Position numbers and translations under genes: made by a program. Positions 1 to 8,084 of a stretch of 64,000 nucleotides of DNA are shown one piece after another; position 1 is the first letter of the stretch, and every line of letters starts with the position of its first letter. The DNA is from Miltoncostaea oceani (GTDB lineage Bacteria > Actinomycetota > Thermoleophilia > Miltoncostaeales > Miltoncostaeaceae): assembly GCF_018141545.1 (NCBI RefSeq), contig NZ_CP064356.1, positions 2,927,001-2,991,000 of the forward strand, written 5' to 3'. The notes beneath the pieces were generated by a model. It had not been told where the DNA came from, searched no databases, and was given only the letters and a program-made list of their open reading frames with translations.

Positions 1-1050
1 CATGGGCTCCAGGCGGTGCTGGAGCAGGAACAGGTCGAGGTCGCGGCGGCAGCGGTCCAGGTCCCCGCCCCCGGCCAGCGCACGCGACCCGGCGGCCCGC
101 ACGCCCTCGTCGAGGATGACCCGGCACGCGTCGGCGACCGCCGTCCGCAGCGCCACCGACGCGGCGCGCAGGTCGCGGCGGGGGTCGCGGGCGGCGGCGG
201 CCGCCCAGTCCATCCAGCGGTCGATCGTGCCGCGGGCCGCGGCGACGCGGCCGGCGGCGAGGCCGGCGAGGTCGTCGGGCTCCCCGCGGGCGGCGAGGGC
301 GTCGAGGGCGGCGTCGTGGGCGCGGTCGGCGATGCCCGCCCACGACGCGGCCGTGCGGATCGCGTCGCGCGGGAACCACGGGTCGCGGACGATCTCGCCG
401 GGGCCCCCGAGGACCGCGACGACCCGCGCCCGGTGGAAGACGACGCGGTGGCTCTCGGAGGAGCGCAGGCCGGACGCCCGGTACCAGCCCCGGTCGACCT
501 CGACGTCCTCGGTGAGGTCGACGTACGCCAGCCGGGCGTCGCCGCGGTCGTCGCGGGCGACGACGAGGGCCCGGTCGACCCCGCCGGCGCCCGAGCAGAA
601 CACCTTCACCCCGTCGATGCGGCCGTCGCCGGTGAGCCGGGCCGGGTCGCCCTCGCCGGGGGCGGGGTCCGCGCCCCACACGCCGATGCGGCGACGCCCC
701 GCGCGCACCGCGTCCATCTCGGCGGCGGCGAGGTCGGGTGGGGCCAGGACCCCGACGCGCTCGACCCCGTTGAGGTGCCCGTCGACGATCCGGCCGACCG
801 ATCCGTCGGCGCGGGCGACCCGCCGGGCGAGGTCCCACTCGGCGGCGTGGTCCGGCAGCCCGGCGCCGGCGGTCGCGACGGTCGCCGCCAGGGCGCCCGC
901 CCGCTCCAGCAGGCCGATCGCGTCCTCGGGGAACGCCGGCGGGGCTGCGTCGCGCGCGGCCGCCCCCGCCGCCACCCGGGCGAGGGCCTCCTCCAGGTCG
1001 GGAACGGCGGGGGCGGCGGGGGCCGGCCCGGCCACGGCCCCGGTCGTCAC
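1..1050 (-). CDS. acyl-CoA dehydrogenase-like flavoprotein, cut by left edge
   Basis: Probable FAD-dependent oxidoreductase of the acyl-CoA dehydrogenase superfamily; the substrate cannot be told. 350 codons lie in the window and the C-terminus runs off the left edge. Seen: a helical N-terminal part (about residues 15-120), then GVKVFCSGAGG near residue 147, where the family has its SGA-containing strand of the middle beta domain, and close to the edge DLFLLQHRLEP, which resembles the C-terminal Arg/His helix of this superfamily. The GTG start at 1050 overlaps the stop of the upstream deacetylase by four bases (GTGA), so the two are coupled. No catalytic Glu can be assigned. Family assignment is moderately firm, function open. 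Confidence 0.7.
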   Translation of the reverse strand, partial: MTTGAVAGPAPAAPAVPDLEEALARVAAGAAARDAAPPAFPEDAIGLLERAGALAATVATAGAGLPDHAAEWDLARRVARADGSVGRIVDGHLNGVERVGVLAPPDLAAAEMDAVRAGRRRIGVWGADPAPGEGDPARLTGDGRIDGVKVFCSGAGGVDRALVVARDDRGDARLAYVDLTEDVEVDRGWYRASGLRSSESHRVVFHRARVVAVLGGPGEIVRDPWFPRDAIRTAASWAGIADRAHDAALDALAARGEPDDLAGLAAGRVAAARGTIDRWMDWAAAAARDPRRDLRAASVALRTAVADACRVILDEGVRAAGSRALAGGGDLDRCRRDLDLFLLQHRLEPM

Positions 1051-1639
1051 GCGGTGCCAACGGGGGAGCCCATGACGTCGAGGGCCAGGCCCTGCACACG
1101 GGCCTCGCGCGCCAGCGGGGCGAGCAGGCGCAGCGTCTGCAGGCAGTCCGCGCGACGCGCGCCCGGGCCGAGGCCGTCGTGCATCAGCACGCTCCCGCCG
1201 GGCGCGAGGTCGTCGCGGATGGCGTCGAGCATCTCCTCGGCCGTGTCGCCCCTCCAGTCGTGCGTGTCGGCGGTCCAGCGGACGAGCGTCAGGTCGCGGG
1301 CGGCGGCGACGTCGGCGGTCCACTCCGCGGTGTCACCCCACGGCGTCCGCCACAGCCGGGGGGCGACACCGAGGCCGGCGAGCACGGCGAGCGCCCGGTC
1401 GGTCTCGTCCTCCACCACGTGCCGCGCCGAGCGGCTGTGGCGTTCGTGCGTCCAGCAGTGCAGGCCGATCTCGTGGCCTCCGTCGCCGATGTCCCGCACG
1501 ATGTCGGGCCGCGCCGCGGCGAGGGGGGCGATCACGAAGAACGTCGCCCGCGCGCCGAGGCGCGCGAGCTCGCGGAGGACGATCGGCGTCCACGCCGGGT
1601 CGGGACCGTCGTCGAACGTGAGCGCGAGCCCCCGGTCAT
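1047..1639 (-). CDS. polysaccharide deacetylase (NodB fold) with apparent frameshift near the start
   Basis: NodB-type carbohydrate esterase, a metal-dependent N- or O-deacetylase of polysaccharides. All family motifs are present in one frame: LALTFDDGPDP (catalytic Asp and metal Asp), HCWTH (His metal ligands), WRTPWGD (R-x-P-x-G), and MHDGLG. That frame has no ATG, GTG or TTG before its first motif. An ATG at 1637-1639 overlaps the HAD stop (ATGA), as expected in this operon, but reads out of frame after a run of five G. One more G there would give a start beginning MTGGLALTFDDGP. The simplest reading is a one-base homopolymer deletion, real or a sequencing error; the clean in-frame part begins about codon 5. 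Confidence 0.8.
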
Positions 1640-2322
1640 GCGTCGCCGACGTGGCGTCCCTCCGCGCGGAAGGGCGGGTCGCCGAGGCGCTCCACCAGCT
1701 CGTCGAGGGAGTCGTACACCGCCGCGGCGCCCGCGGACACCAGCTCGCCGGCGCCCGTGCCGCCCGTGAGGAGGCCCACCGACGGCAGGCCCGCGCGGTT
1801 CGCCGACTCGCAGTCCCAGATCGAGTCGCCGATCATCACGGCCGGCCCGCCACCCGCCATCCCCAGGGCGACCTGCAGCAGGTCGGGCTCGGGCTTGGTG
1901 GCGTCCACGTCGCCGGAGGTGGTCCAGCCCGTGACGAGGTCGCGTCCGTCCACGAGGTCGAGGTAGCGCTCGGCGTCCTCCGCCGGCGCGGAGCTGGCGA
2001 TCACGACCGACCGCATGCGGCGCGACAGGGCCTCCAGCAGCGCGTGCGCGCCGGGGAGGGCGACGACCTCGTCGATCAGCTCGGCGTACCGCTCCTTCTC
2101 GGCGGCGCGCAGGCTCTCGCCGTGGGCCTCCTCGGCCTCCTCGCCCGCGAGCGCGGGGACGAGCTGGTCGCCGCCCATCCCGATGTGGCGGTGGATGCGG
2201 CGCAGCTCGACCGTGATCCCGTGGGCCCGGAAGGCCCGGTGCCACGCGATGGCGTGCTGGTAGTTGGAGTCGACGAGGGTCCCGTCGATGTCCACGATCG
2301 CCGCCGTGTGTCCCTCGTCCAT
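1636..2322 (-). CDS. HAD-superfamily hydrolase (phosphoglycolate phosphatase-like)
   Basis: 228-residue haloacid-dehalogenase-type phosphatase. Motif I is AAIVDIDGTLVDSN near residue 10 (nucleophile and acid/base Asp), motif II is VVIASSAP, the motif III Lys lies in KPEPD, and motif IV is MIGDSIWDCESANRAG, after which the chain follows the usual GLLTGG pattern. An alpha-helical cap (about residues 20-85) follows motif I, as in beta-phosphoglucomutase or phosphoglycolate phosphatase; the true substrate is unknown. ATG chosen at 2322 because a GAGGA Shine-Dalgarno sits seven bases upstream; a GTG two codons earlier is possible. Stop overlaps the start of the deacetylase gene. Confidence 0.85.
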   Translation of the reverse strand: MDEGHTAAIVDIDGTLVDSNYQHAIAWHRAFRAHGITVELRRIHRHIGMGGDQLVPALAGEEAEEAHGESLRAAEKERYAELIDEVVALPGAHALLEALSRRMRSVVIASSAPAEDAERYLDLVDGRDLVTGWTTSGDVDATKPEPDLLQVALGMAGGGPAVMIGDSIWDCESANRAGLPSVGLLTGGTGAGELVSAGAAAVYDSLDELVERLGDPPFRAEGRHVGDA

Positions 2323-2390
2323 GCTCACGTCCTCAGGGGGGATGGAGCAGGGTGGTACCCCGGCGCGCGACCGGGCGAACGTGCGTCCGC

Positions 2391-3257
2391 TCACCCCCGG
2401 GCGGCGAGCTCCATGCGGTTGCCGGACGGGTCGGTCGCGACGACGGCGTCGCCGTCGGGCACGACCTCGTGACCGGCGTCGGCGATGCGCCCCGCGAGGG
2501 CGTCGACGTCGCCGGACGTCGGCAGGTCGACCCGGAAGCGGGCGAGGCCGCGGCTGCCGGCGGGGGGCGACGGGGCGTCGCGGGTGCCCCACGTGTTCAG
2601 CCCGAGGTGGTGGTGGTAGCCCCCGGCCGAGACGAACAGCGCGCCGGGGTAGCCGCGCACCGTCGGGTCGAAGCCGGCGAGGCCGGCGTAGAAGCGCTCC
2701 GCGGCGTCCGTGTCGTGCACCTGCAGGTGGACGTGCCCCATGACGGTGCCGTCGGGCATCCCCTCGTCGGGGGTCCCCGCGGGCAGGGACGCGAGGACGC
2801 CGTCGAGGTCCATCGGCAGCGTCGCCATCTCGAGCTGCCCGGAGGCGTCGTGGGCCCACTCCCCGCGCGGCCGGTCGCGGTAGATCTCGATGCCGTTGCC
2901 CTCGGGATCGTCGAGGTAGACGGCCTCGCTGACGAGGTGGTCCGACGCCCCCGAGAACCGCGCGCCCGCCGCGGACGCCCGGTGGAGCGCCTGTGCCAGG
3001 TCGGCGCGACCCGGCACGAGGAGCGCCATGTGGAAGAGGCCCGTCGTGCGCGGCGGGCGCGCGGGGGCGGCGGGGTCGCCCTCGAGCTCGACGAGCGTGC
3101 GCCCCCCGGCGCCGAGCCGCACCCGGCCGGCGCCGCGCTCGATCACGTCCAGCCCGATCGCGCGGGCGTAGAAGGCGGTGAGGGTGTCGAGGTCGCCGGC
3201 GACGAGTCGCACGGGCCCCATGGTGGTGTCGGCGGGGATGCTCATCGGACCGTCCAT
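2391..3257 (-). CDS. VOC-family protein with two glyoxalase/dioxygenase domains
   Basis: 288-residue vicinal-oxygen-chelate protein with two tandem VOC modules (about residues 16-130 and 150-285). Candidate metal ligands are His in HMALLV, Glu in EIYRDR, His in GHVHLQV and the Glu of the C-terminal MELAA. The two-module layout and the G-NGIEIYRDRP stretch resemble CatE-type catechol 2,3-dioxygenases of Bacillus and Actinobacteria, but ring-cleavage activity is not proven by sequence. Two starts compete: ATG at 3257 (used here) and ATG at 3245 (MSIPAD). It probably shares the minus-strand transcript with the HAD and deacetylase genes, 68 bases away. Confidence 0.85.
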   Translation of the reverse strand: MDGPMSIPADTTMGPVRLVAGDLDTLTAFYARAIGLDVIERGAGRVRLGAGGRTLVELEGDPAAPARPPRTTGLFHMALLVPGRADLAQALHRASAAGARFSGASDHLVSEAVYLDDPEGNGIEIYRDRPRGEWAHDASGQLEMATLPMDLDGVLASLPAGTPDEGMPDGTVMGHVHLQVHDTDAAERFYAGLAGFDPTVRGYPGALFVSAGGYHHHLGLNTWGTRDAPSPPAGSRGLARFRVDLPTSGDVDALAGRIADAGHEVVPDGDAVVATDPSGNRMELAARG

Positions 3258-3272
3258 TCGTTTGTGCGCTCA

Positions 3273-3278
3273 ACTATA
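3273..3278 (-). promoter_or_regulatory. -10 element for the VOC gene
   Basis: TATAGT on the minus strand, 15 bases before the ATG at 3257, giving a very short untranslated leader. No clear -35 box. Confidence 0.4.
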
Positions 3279-3342
3279 CCGCACACGGGATCCACAGGAC
3301 GAGCTAGACCATCGGGGGGTCGGAATGGCTTCGGGGGCCGCC

Positions 3343-3348
3343 TAGGAT
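3343..3348 (+). promoter_or_regulatory. -10 element, leaderless-type, for the 73-residue gene
   Basis: TAGGAT seven bases before GTG 3356, with no Shine-Dalgarno; placement fits transcription starting at the start codon. Confidence 0.5.
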
Positions 3349-3355
3349 CCCATCC

Positions 3356-3577
3356 GTGAACGAGAACCCGATGGACGAGATCAAGGTCCTCTCCCTCGCG
3401 GAGCCGCCGGTGGACGAGTGGGAGCGCCAGGGCGCCCTCCGCGAGCTCACCCGCGTCGCCCGCGATCTGGAGCTCGAGGACGCCGACGCCGTCGTCGCGC
3501 GACTCGGTCGCCTCACGCAGAACCAGCGCGAGGCCGTGGCCGAGGCGATGGAGCGGATCCTGGAGATGGGCGCCTAA
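3356..3577 (+). CDS. small hypothetical protein, 73 residues
   Basis: Not recognised. An acidic, wholly helical 73-residue protein (many Glu, Asp, Leu, Arg; no Cys, no membrane segment, no signal peptide). Its sequence is patterned like a two- or three-helix bundle (ELTRVARDLELEDADAVVA and NQREAVAEAMERILEMGA). The GTG start is supported by a leaderless-type -10 box seven bases upstream, and two tandem hairpins follow the stop, so it appears to be a separate transcript between the VOC operon (divergent) and the 2-oxoglutarate dehydrogenase genes. Confidence 0.65.
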   Translation: MNENPMDEIKVLSLAEPPVDEWERQGALRELTRVARDLELEDADAVVARLGRLTQNQREAVAEAMERILEMGA

Positions 3578-3619
3578 CACCCGCGGTGCGGGTGGGGGCC
3601 GGCGCCGCCGAGGCGCCGG
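3578..3619 (+). terminator. two tandem hairpins after the small gene
   Basis: CACCCGC-GGT-GCGGGTG (3578-3594) begins right after the TAA, followed by CCGGCGCC-GCCGA-GGCGCCGG (3599-3619). Both are perfect; no U tract, as usual in high-GC actinobacteria. Confidence 0.55.
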
Positions 3620-3728
3620 GCACCCGATGGCCCGCTCCGGGCAGGAGTACGTGGCCGTGCGCACAAGTGAGCGCCGTGGACCCGGATCGGCCCTCCGCCC
3701 CTTCGACGCGATAGCCTAGGAACTCGGC

Positions 3729-6700
3729 GTGTCAACGACCTCCTCCCAGACCATCCAGGTACTCCTGCCCGAGCTCGGTGAATCGGTCACCGAGGGCATC
3801 GTGGTCGAATGGAGGGTCGCCGAGGGCGACGTCGTCGAGACGGGCCAGCCGCTCCTCGACGTGACCACCGACAAGGTGGACGTCGAGGTCCCCGCCCCCG
3901 CGGCCGGGCGCATCACCCGCATCGTCGCCGCGCCGGGCGAGACCGTCGAGGTCGGCGCCCTGCTCGCCGAGCTCGCCGCCGGCGACACCGCCACCGACGG
4001 CTCCGGCAACGGCGCCCCCGCCCCCCCGGCCCCCGCCGCCAACGCGGCGCCCGCCGGTGACTCCGCGCCCGCCGCGGCGCCCGCGGCCCCGGCCGACGAC
4101 GGCCCCGCGACCATGGTCCCGATCGTCCTCCCCGACATGGAGTCGGTCACCGAGGGCGTCGTGGTGGAGTGGCGCGTCGCCGTCGGCGAGACCGTCGCCG
4201 CCGAGCAGATCGTCGTCGAGGTCTCGACCGACAAGGTCGACCTCGAGGTCCCCGCCCCCGCGGCGGGTCGGCTCGAGTCGATCGCGATCCCGGCGGGCGA
4301 GACCTTCACGGTCGGCCAGCCCCTCGGCGAGATCGCCGCGGGCGCGTCCGGCGGGGCGACCCCCGCCCCCACGGCCGGGGAGCCCGCCCCCGCAGTGGAC
4401 GCCGGCCCCGCCCCCGACGGCTCGGCCGCCGCGGGCACCGAGTGGCCGCAGATCAGCCCCGTCGCGCGTCGCCTCGCGATCGAGCACGGCATCGACCCCG
4501 CCACCGTCACCGGCTCCGGCCCCGGCGGCATGGTCCGCAAGGCCGACGTCGTGGAGGCCGCGTCGCGACCCGCCGCGGCCGCCGCCCCCGCCCCGTCCGC
4601 GGCCCCCGCGGTCGCCGGCGAGGAGGCCGTCATCCTGCGCGGCCCCGCCGCGGCGCTCGCCGGCTACATGGACGAGAGCCTCAAGATCCCGACGGCGACG
4701 AGCTTCCGGACGCTGAGCGTCGCGACGCTCGACGCGCAGCGGCGGCAGATCAACGCCGACCTCGCCGCCGCCGGGCAGAAGGGCAAGCTGTCGTTCACGC
4801 ACCTGATCGCCTGGGCGATCGTGCGCGCCGTCCGCTCCCAGCCCGTCATGGGCACCGGCTTCGACGTGGTGGACGGCAAGCCCCACAAGCTCGTCCGCGA
4901 GGCCGTCAACCTCGGCCTGGCCGTGGACGTCGAGCGCAAGGACGGCAGCCGCTCGCTGCTCGTCCCCGTCGTCCGCGACGCCGCGTCCGGCGGGTTCGGC
5001 GCCTTCCGCGCCGCCTTCGACGACCTCGTCGGCCGCACCCGCGCCGGCCAGGTGAAGCCCGACGAGCTGCGCGGCGCGACCGTCACGCTGACGAACCCCG
5101 GCGGCATCGGCACCATCGCCTCCGTCCCGCGCCTCATGCCGGGCCAGGGCACCATCGTCGCGACCGGCTCGATCGCCTACCCGCCCGGGCTCGCGTCGGT
5201 GCGTCCCGAGACCCTCAAGGACCTCGGCGTCGAGAAGGTCATGACCGTGACCTCGACGTACGACCACCGGGTCATCCAGGGCGCCGAGAGCGGTGCGTTC
5301 CTCGCCGAGATCGACCACCTGCTCTCCGGCGACGACGGCTTCTACGAGGACGTCCGCGCCGGGCTCGGCCTGGGCGCCGCCGCCCCCATCGCCGTCGCCG
5401 CGCCGGCACCCGTCGCCGCGTCCGCGACCGCCGGCGCCCCCGTCGTCACCGACGACGAGCTGCTCGCCGGCGTCGCCGCCGCGATGTCCGTCGTCAAGGC
5501 GCACCGCAGCCACGGCCACCTCGCCGCGCGCCTCGACCCGCTCGGGTCGGAGCCGCCCGGCGACCCGGCCCTCAGCACCGAGAACGTCGGCCTGTCGCCC
5601 GAGGTGATGGCCCGCATCCCGGCCTCGCTGCTGCGCGTGAAGGTCCCCGGCGACTCGTTCGCCGCCGCCCTCCCGCACCTGCGCGCCGCCTACTGCGGCA
5701 ACATCGCCTATGAGATCGAGCACATCTCCGACCACCAGAAGCGGCTCTGGCTGCGCGGCGTCATCGAGTCGGGCCGCCTCCGCGCCCCCCTGTCGGCCGA
5801 ACGCCGCATCGCCGCGCTCGAGCGCCTCGTGCAGGTGGACGCCTTCGAGCGGTTCCTGCGCCGCACGTACCTCGGGCAGAAGACCTTCTCGATCGAGGGC
5901 GTGGACGCCCTGGTGACCATCACCGACCAGGTGATCGAGCTCGGGGCGGACGACGGCGCCTCCCAGGTCGTGCTCGGGATGGCCCACCGCGGCCGCCTCG
6001 CCTTCATCACCCACGTCGTCGGGCGCCCCCCCGAGTCGATCCTCGCCGAGTTCGAGGGCCACATGGCCTTCGAGTCGGGCGAGGAGGACATGCGGGAGAC
6101 CGCGGGCGACGTGAAGTACCACCTCGGCGCCGAGGGCACCTACGTGAGCCGCGCCGGCCGCACCGTCACCGTCCGCCTCGCCGCGAACCCCAGCCACCTC
6201 GAGCAGGTCAACGCGGTCGCCGAGGGCCACACCCGCGCCATCCAGACCCAGCGCTCCGGGCGCGACCCCGTCCACGACCCGTCGTCCGCGGTCCCCGTGC
6301 TCATCCACGGCGACGCCGCGTTCACCGGCCAGGGCGTCGTGGCCGAGACGCTCAACCTGCAGGCCCTCAAGGGCTACAGCACCGGCGGCACGGTCCACAT
6401 CATCGCGAACAACCAGATCGGGTTCACGACCGACCCGTACGACTCGCGCTCGACCTACCACGTCAGCGACCTGGCCCGCGGGTTCGACATCCCCGTCATC
6501 CACGTCAACGCCGACGACGTGGACGCCTGCATCAGCGCCGCCCAGATCGCCGCCGCCTACCGCTCGCGGTACCAGCGCGACGTGCTCATCAACCTGATCG
6601 GGTACCGCCGCCTCGGGCACAACGAGCTCGACGAGCCGGCCTACACGCAGCCCGTCATGAGCCGGACGATCAAGGCGCACCCGCCGGTCAGCAAGATCTA

Positions 6701-8078
6701 CGGCCAGAAGCTCATCGACGAGGGCATCGCGACGCGCGAGCAGGTCGACGCGATGATCGCGACCGCCGAGCGGCGGATGCGCGAGGCGCACGAGGCCGTC
6801 ACGAGCCGCGGCGAGCTCGGCACCCAGGGCAACGCGGAGAACGGCCGGACCGGCGTCCGCAAGACCCAGCCGCTCGCCACCGCCGTCGCCGAGGAGACCC
6901 TGCGGAGCCTCAACGAGCAGCTGCTCGCGGTCCCCGACGGCTTCACGATCCACCCGAAGCTGCGCCCCCAGCTCGAGCGCCGCCGCGAGGCCCTGGAGAC
7001 CGACGAGGCCGCCATCACGTGGGGCCACGCCGAGGCGCTCGCCTTCGCGTCGCTCCTCACCGAGGGCGTCCCCGTCCGCCTCACCGGCCAGGACTCCGCG
7101 CGCGGCACGTTCAGCCAGCGGCACCTGGAGCTGCACGACGTCGGCGAGGGCGAGACCTGGACCCCGCACACCGGGCGCGTCCACACGCCGCTCGCCAACC
7201 TGCTGCGGGCGTCCGCGTCGCTGGAGCTGCACAACAGCCCCCTCTCCGAGGCGGCCGCGGTCGGCTTCGAGTACGGGTACAGCACCCACGCGCCCGAGAC
7301 GCTGGTCCTCTGGGAGGCCCAGTACGGCGACTTCGCTAACGGCGCCCAGATCATGATCGACCAGTTCCTCGTCTCCGGCCGCGCCAAGTGGGGCGAGACG
7401 TCGCGCCTGACGCTGCTGCTGCCCCACGGGTACGAGGGCAACGGCCCCGAGCACTCCTCCGCGCGCATCGAGCGCTTCCTGCAGGCGGCGGCCGAGGACA
7501 ACATCCGCGTCGCCAACTGCAGCACGGCCGCGAACTACTTCCACCTGCTGCGCAAGCAGGCGCTGACCGACCACCAGCGGCCGCTCATCATCTTCACGCC
7601 GAAGAGCCTGCTGCGGGCCAAGAGCGCCTCGTCGCGCCTCAGCGACCTGTCCGACGGCGCGTTCCACCCCGTCTTCGACGACGCCCGCACCGAGGGGCGC
7701 CGCGACCAGGTCACCCGCCTGATCCTCTGCTCCGGCAAGGTCTTCCACGAGCTCGACGGCCACGAGGACCGCGACGCGCACCCGGAGCTCGCGATCGGCC
7801 GGGTCGAGCTGCTGTTCCCGTTCCCCGACGAGCAGATCACCGAGCTCGTCGCCTCCTACCCGGGCCTCACCACGGTGACCTGGGTCCAGGAGGAGCCGCG
7901 CAACATGGGCGCCTGGGAGTTCGCGCGCCTCCAGCTCGAGCGCGTCTTGCCCGAGGGCGTAACCTTGGAGTACGTCGGCAGAGCCCGGCGCGCGAGCACC
8001 AGCGAGGGGTACCCGCAGGCCCACCAGGCCGAGCAGGAGCGACTCCTCCGTGCCGCACTGAATCCAGACCAGGAGTAA
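3729..8078 (+). CDS. kgd: 2-oxoglutarate dehydrogenase superfusion: two lipoyl domains, PSBD, E2 acyltransferase and E1
   Basis: Oxidative decarboxylation of 2-oxoglutarate to succinyl-CoA in the TCA cycle. 1449 residues in order: lipoyl domain 1 (about 8-85, lipoyl Lys49 in TTDKVDVE), Ala/Pro linker, lipoyl domain 2 (about 129-205, Lys169 in STDKVDLE), linker, peripheral-subunit-binding domain (240-277, ISPVARRLAIEHGID), E2 catalytic domain (about 315-535, DHRVIQG at 512-518), then E1 (about 575-1449) with GMAHRGRLAF and the ThDP motif GDAAFTGQG...ANNQIGFTT. Mycobacterial Kgd and corynebacterial OdhA fuse E2 and E1 but lack lipoyl domains and PSBD and run about 1220-1260 residues; here the complete E2 is present. 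GTG 3729 starts the chain directly before lipoyl domain 1. E3 (lpdA) follows six bases after the stop codon. Confidence 0.95.
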   Translation: MSTTSSQTIQVLLPELGESVTEGIVVEWRVAEGDVVETGQPLLDVTTDKVDVEVPAPAAGRITRIVAAPGETVEVGALLAELAAGDTATDGSGNGAPAPPAPAANAAPAGDSAPAAAPAAPADDGPATMVPIVLPDMESVTEGVVVEWRVAVGETVAAEQIVVEVSTDKVDLEVPAPAAGRLESIAIPAGETFTVGQPLGEIAAGASGGATPAPTAGEPAPAVDAGPAPDGSAAAGTEWPQISPVARRLAIEHGIDPATVTGSGPGGMVRKADVVEAASRPAAAAAPAPSAAPAVAGEEAVILRGPAAALAGYMDESLKIPTATSFRTLSVATLDAQRRQINADLAAAGQKGKLSFTHLIAWAIVRAVRSQPVMGTGFDVVDGKPHKLVREAVNLGLAVDVERKDGSRSLLVPVVRDAASGGFGAFRAAFDDLVGRTRAGQVKPDELRGATVTLTNPGGIGTIASVPRLMPGQGTIVATGSIAYPPGLASVRPETLKDLGVEKVMTVTSTYDHRVIQGAESGAFLAEIDHLLSGDDGFYEDVRAGLGLGAAAPIAVAAPAPVAASATAGAPVVTDDELLAGVAAAMSVVKAHRSHGHLAARLDPLGSEPPGDPALSTENVGLSPEVMARIPASLLRVKVPGDSFAAALPHLRAAYCGNIAYEIEHISDHQKRLWLRGVIESGRLRAPLSAERRIAALERLVQVDAFERFLRRTYLGQKTFSIEGVDALVTITDQVIELGADDGASQVVLGMAHRGRLAFITHVVGRPPESILAEFEGHMAFESGEEDMRETAGDVKYHLGAEGTYVSRAGRTVTVRLAANPSHLEQVNAVAEGHTRAIQTQRSGRDPVHDPSSAVPVLIHGDAAFTGQGVVAETLNLQALKGYSTGGTVHIIANNQIGFTTDPYDSRSTYHVSDLARGFDIPVIHVNADDVDACISAAQIAAAYRSRYQRDVLINLIGYRRLGHNELDEPAYTQPVMSRTIKAHPPVSKIYGQKLIDEGIATREQVDAMIATAERRMREAHEAVTSRGELGTQGNAENGRTGVRKTQPLATAVAEETLRSLNEQLLAVPDGFTIHPKLRPQLERRREALETDEAAITWGHAEALAFASLLTEGVPVRLTGQDSARGTFSQRHLELHDVGEGETWTPHTGRVHTPLANLLRASASLELHNSPLSEAAAVGFEYGYSTHAPETLVLWEAQYGDFANGAQIMIDQFLVSGRAKWGETSRLTLLLPHGYEGNGPEHSSARIERFLQAAAEDNIRVANCSTAANYFHLLRKQALTDHQRPLIIFTPKSLLRAKSASSRLSDLSDGAFHPVFDDARTEGRRDQVTRLILCSGKVFHELDGHEDRDAHPELAIGRVELLFPFPDEQITELVASYPGLTTVTWVQEEPRNMGAWEFARLQLERVLPEGVTLEYVGRARRASTSEGYPQAHQAEQERLLRAALNPDQE

Positions 8079-8084
8079 CCACTC

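Noticed and set aside
16-2472. Long plus-strand open frames over the first 2.5 kb
   Set aside because: They are antisense to the flavoprotein, deacetylase and HAD genes, all supported by catalytic motifs.
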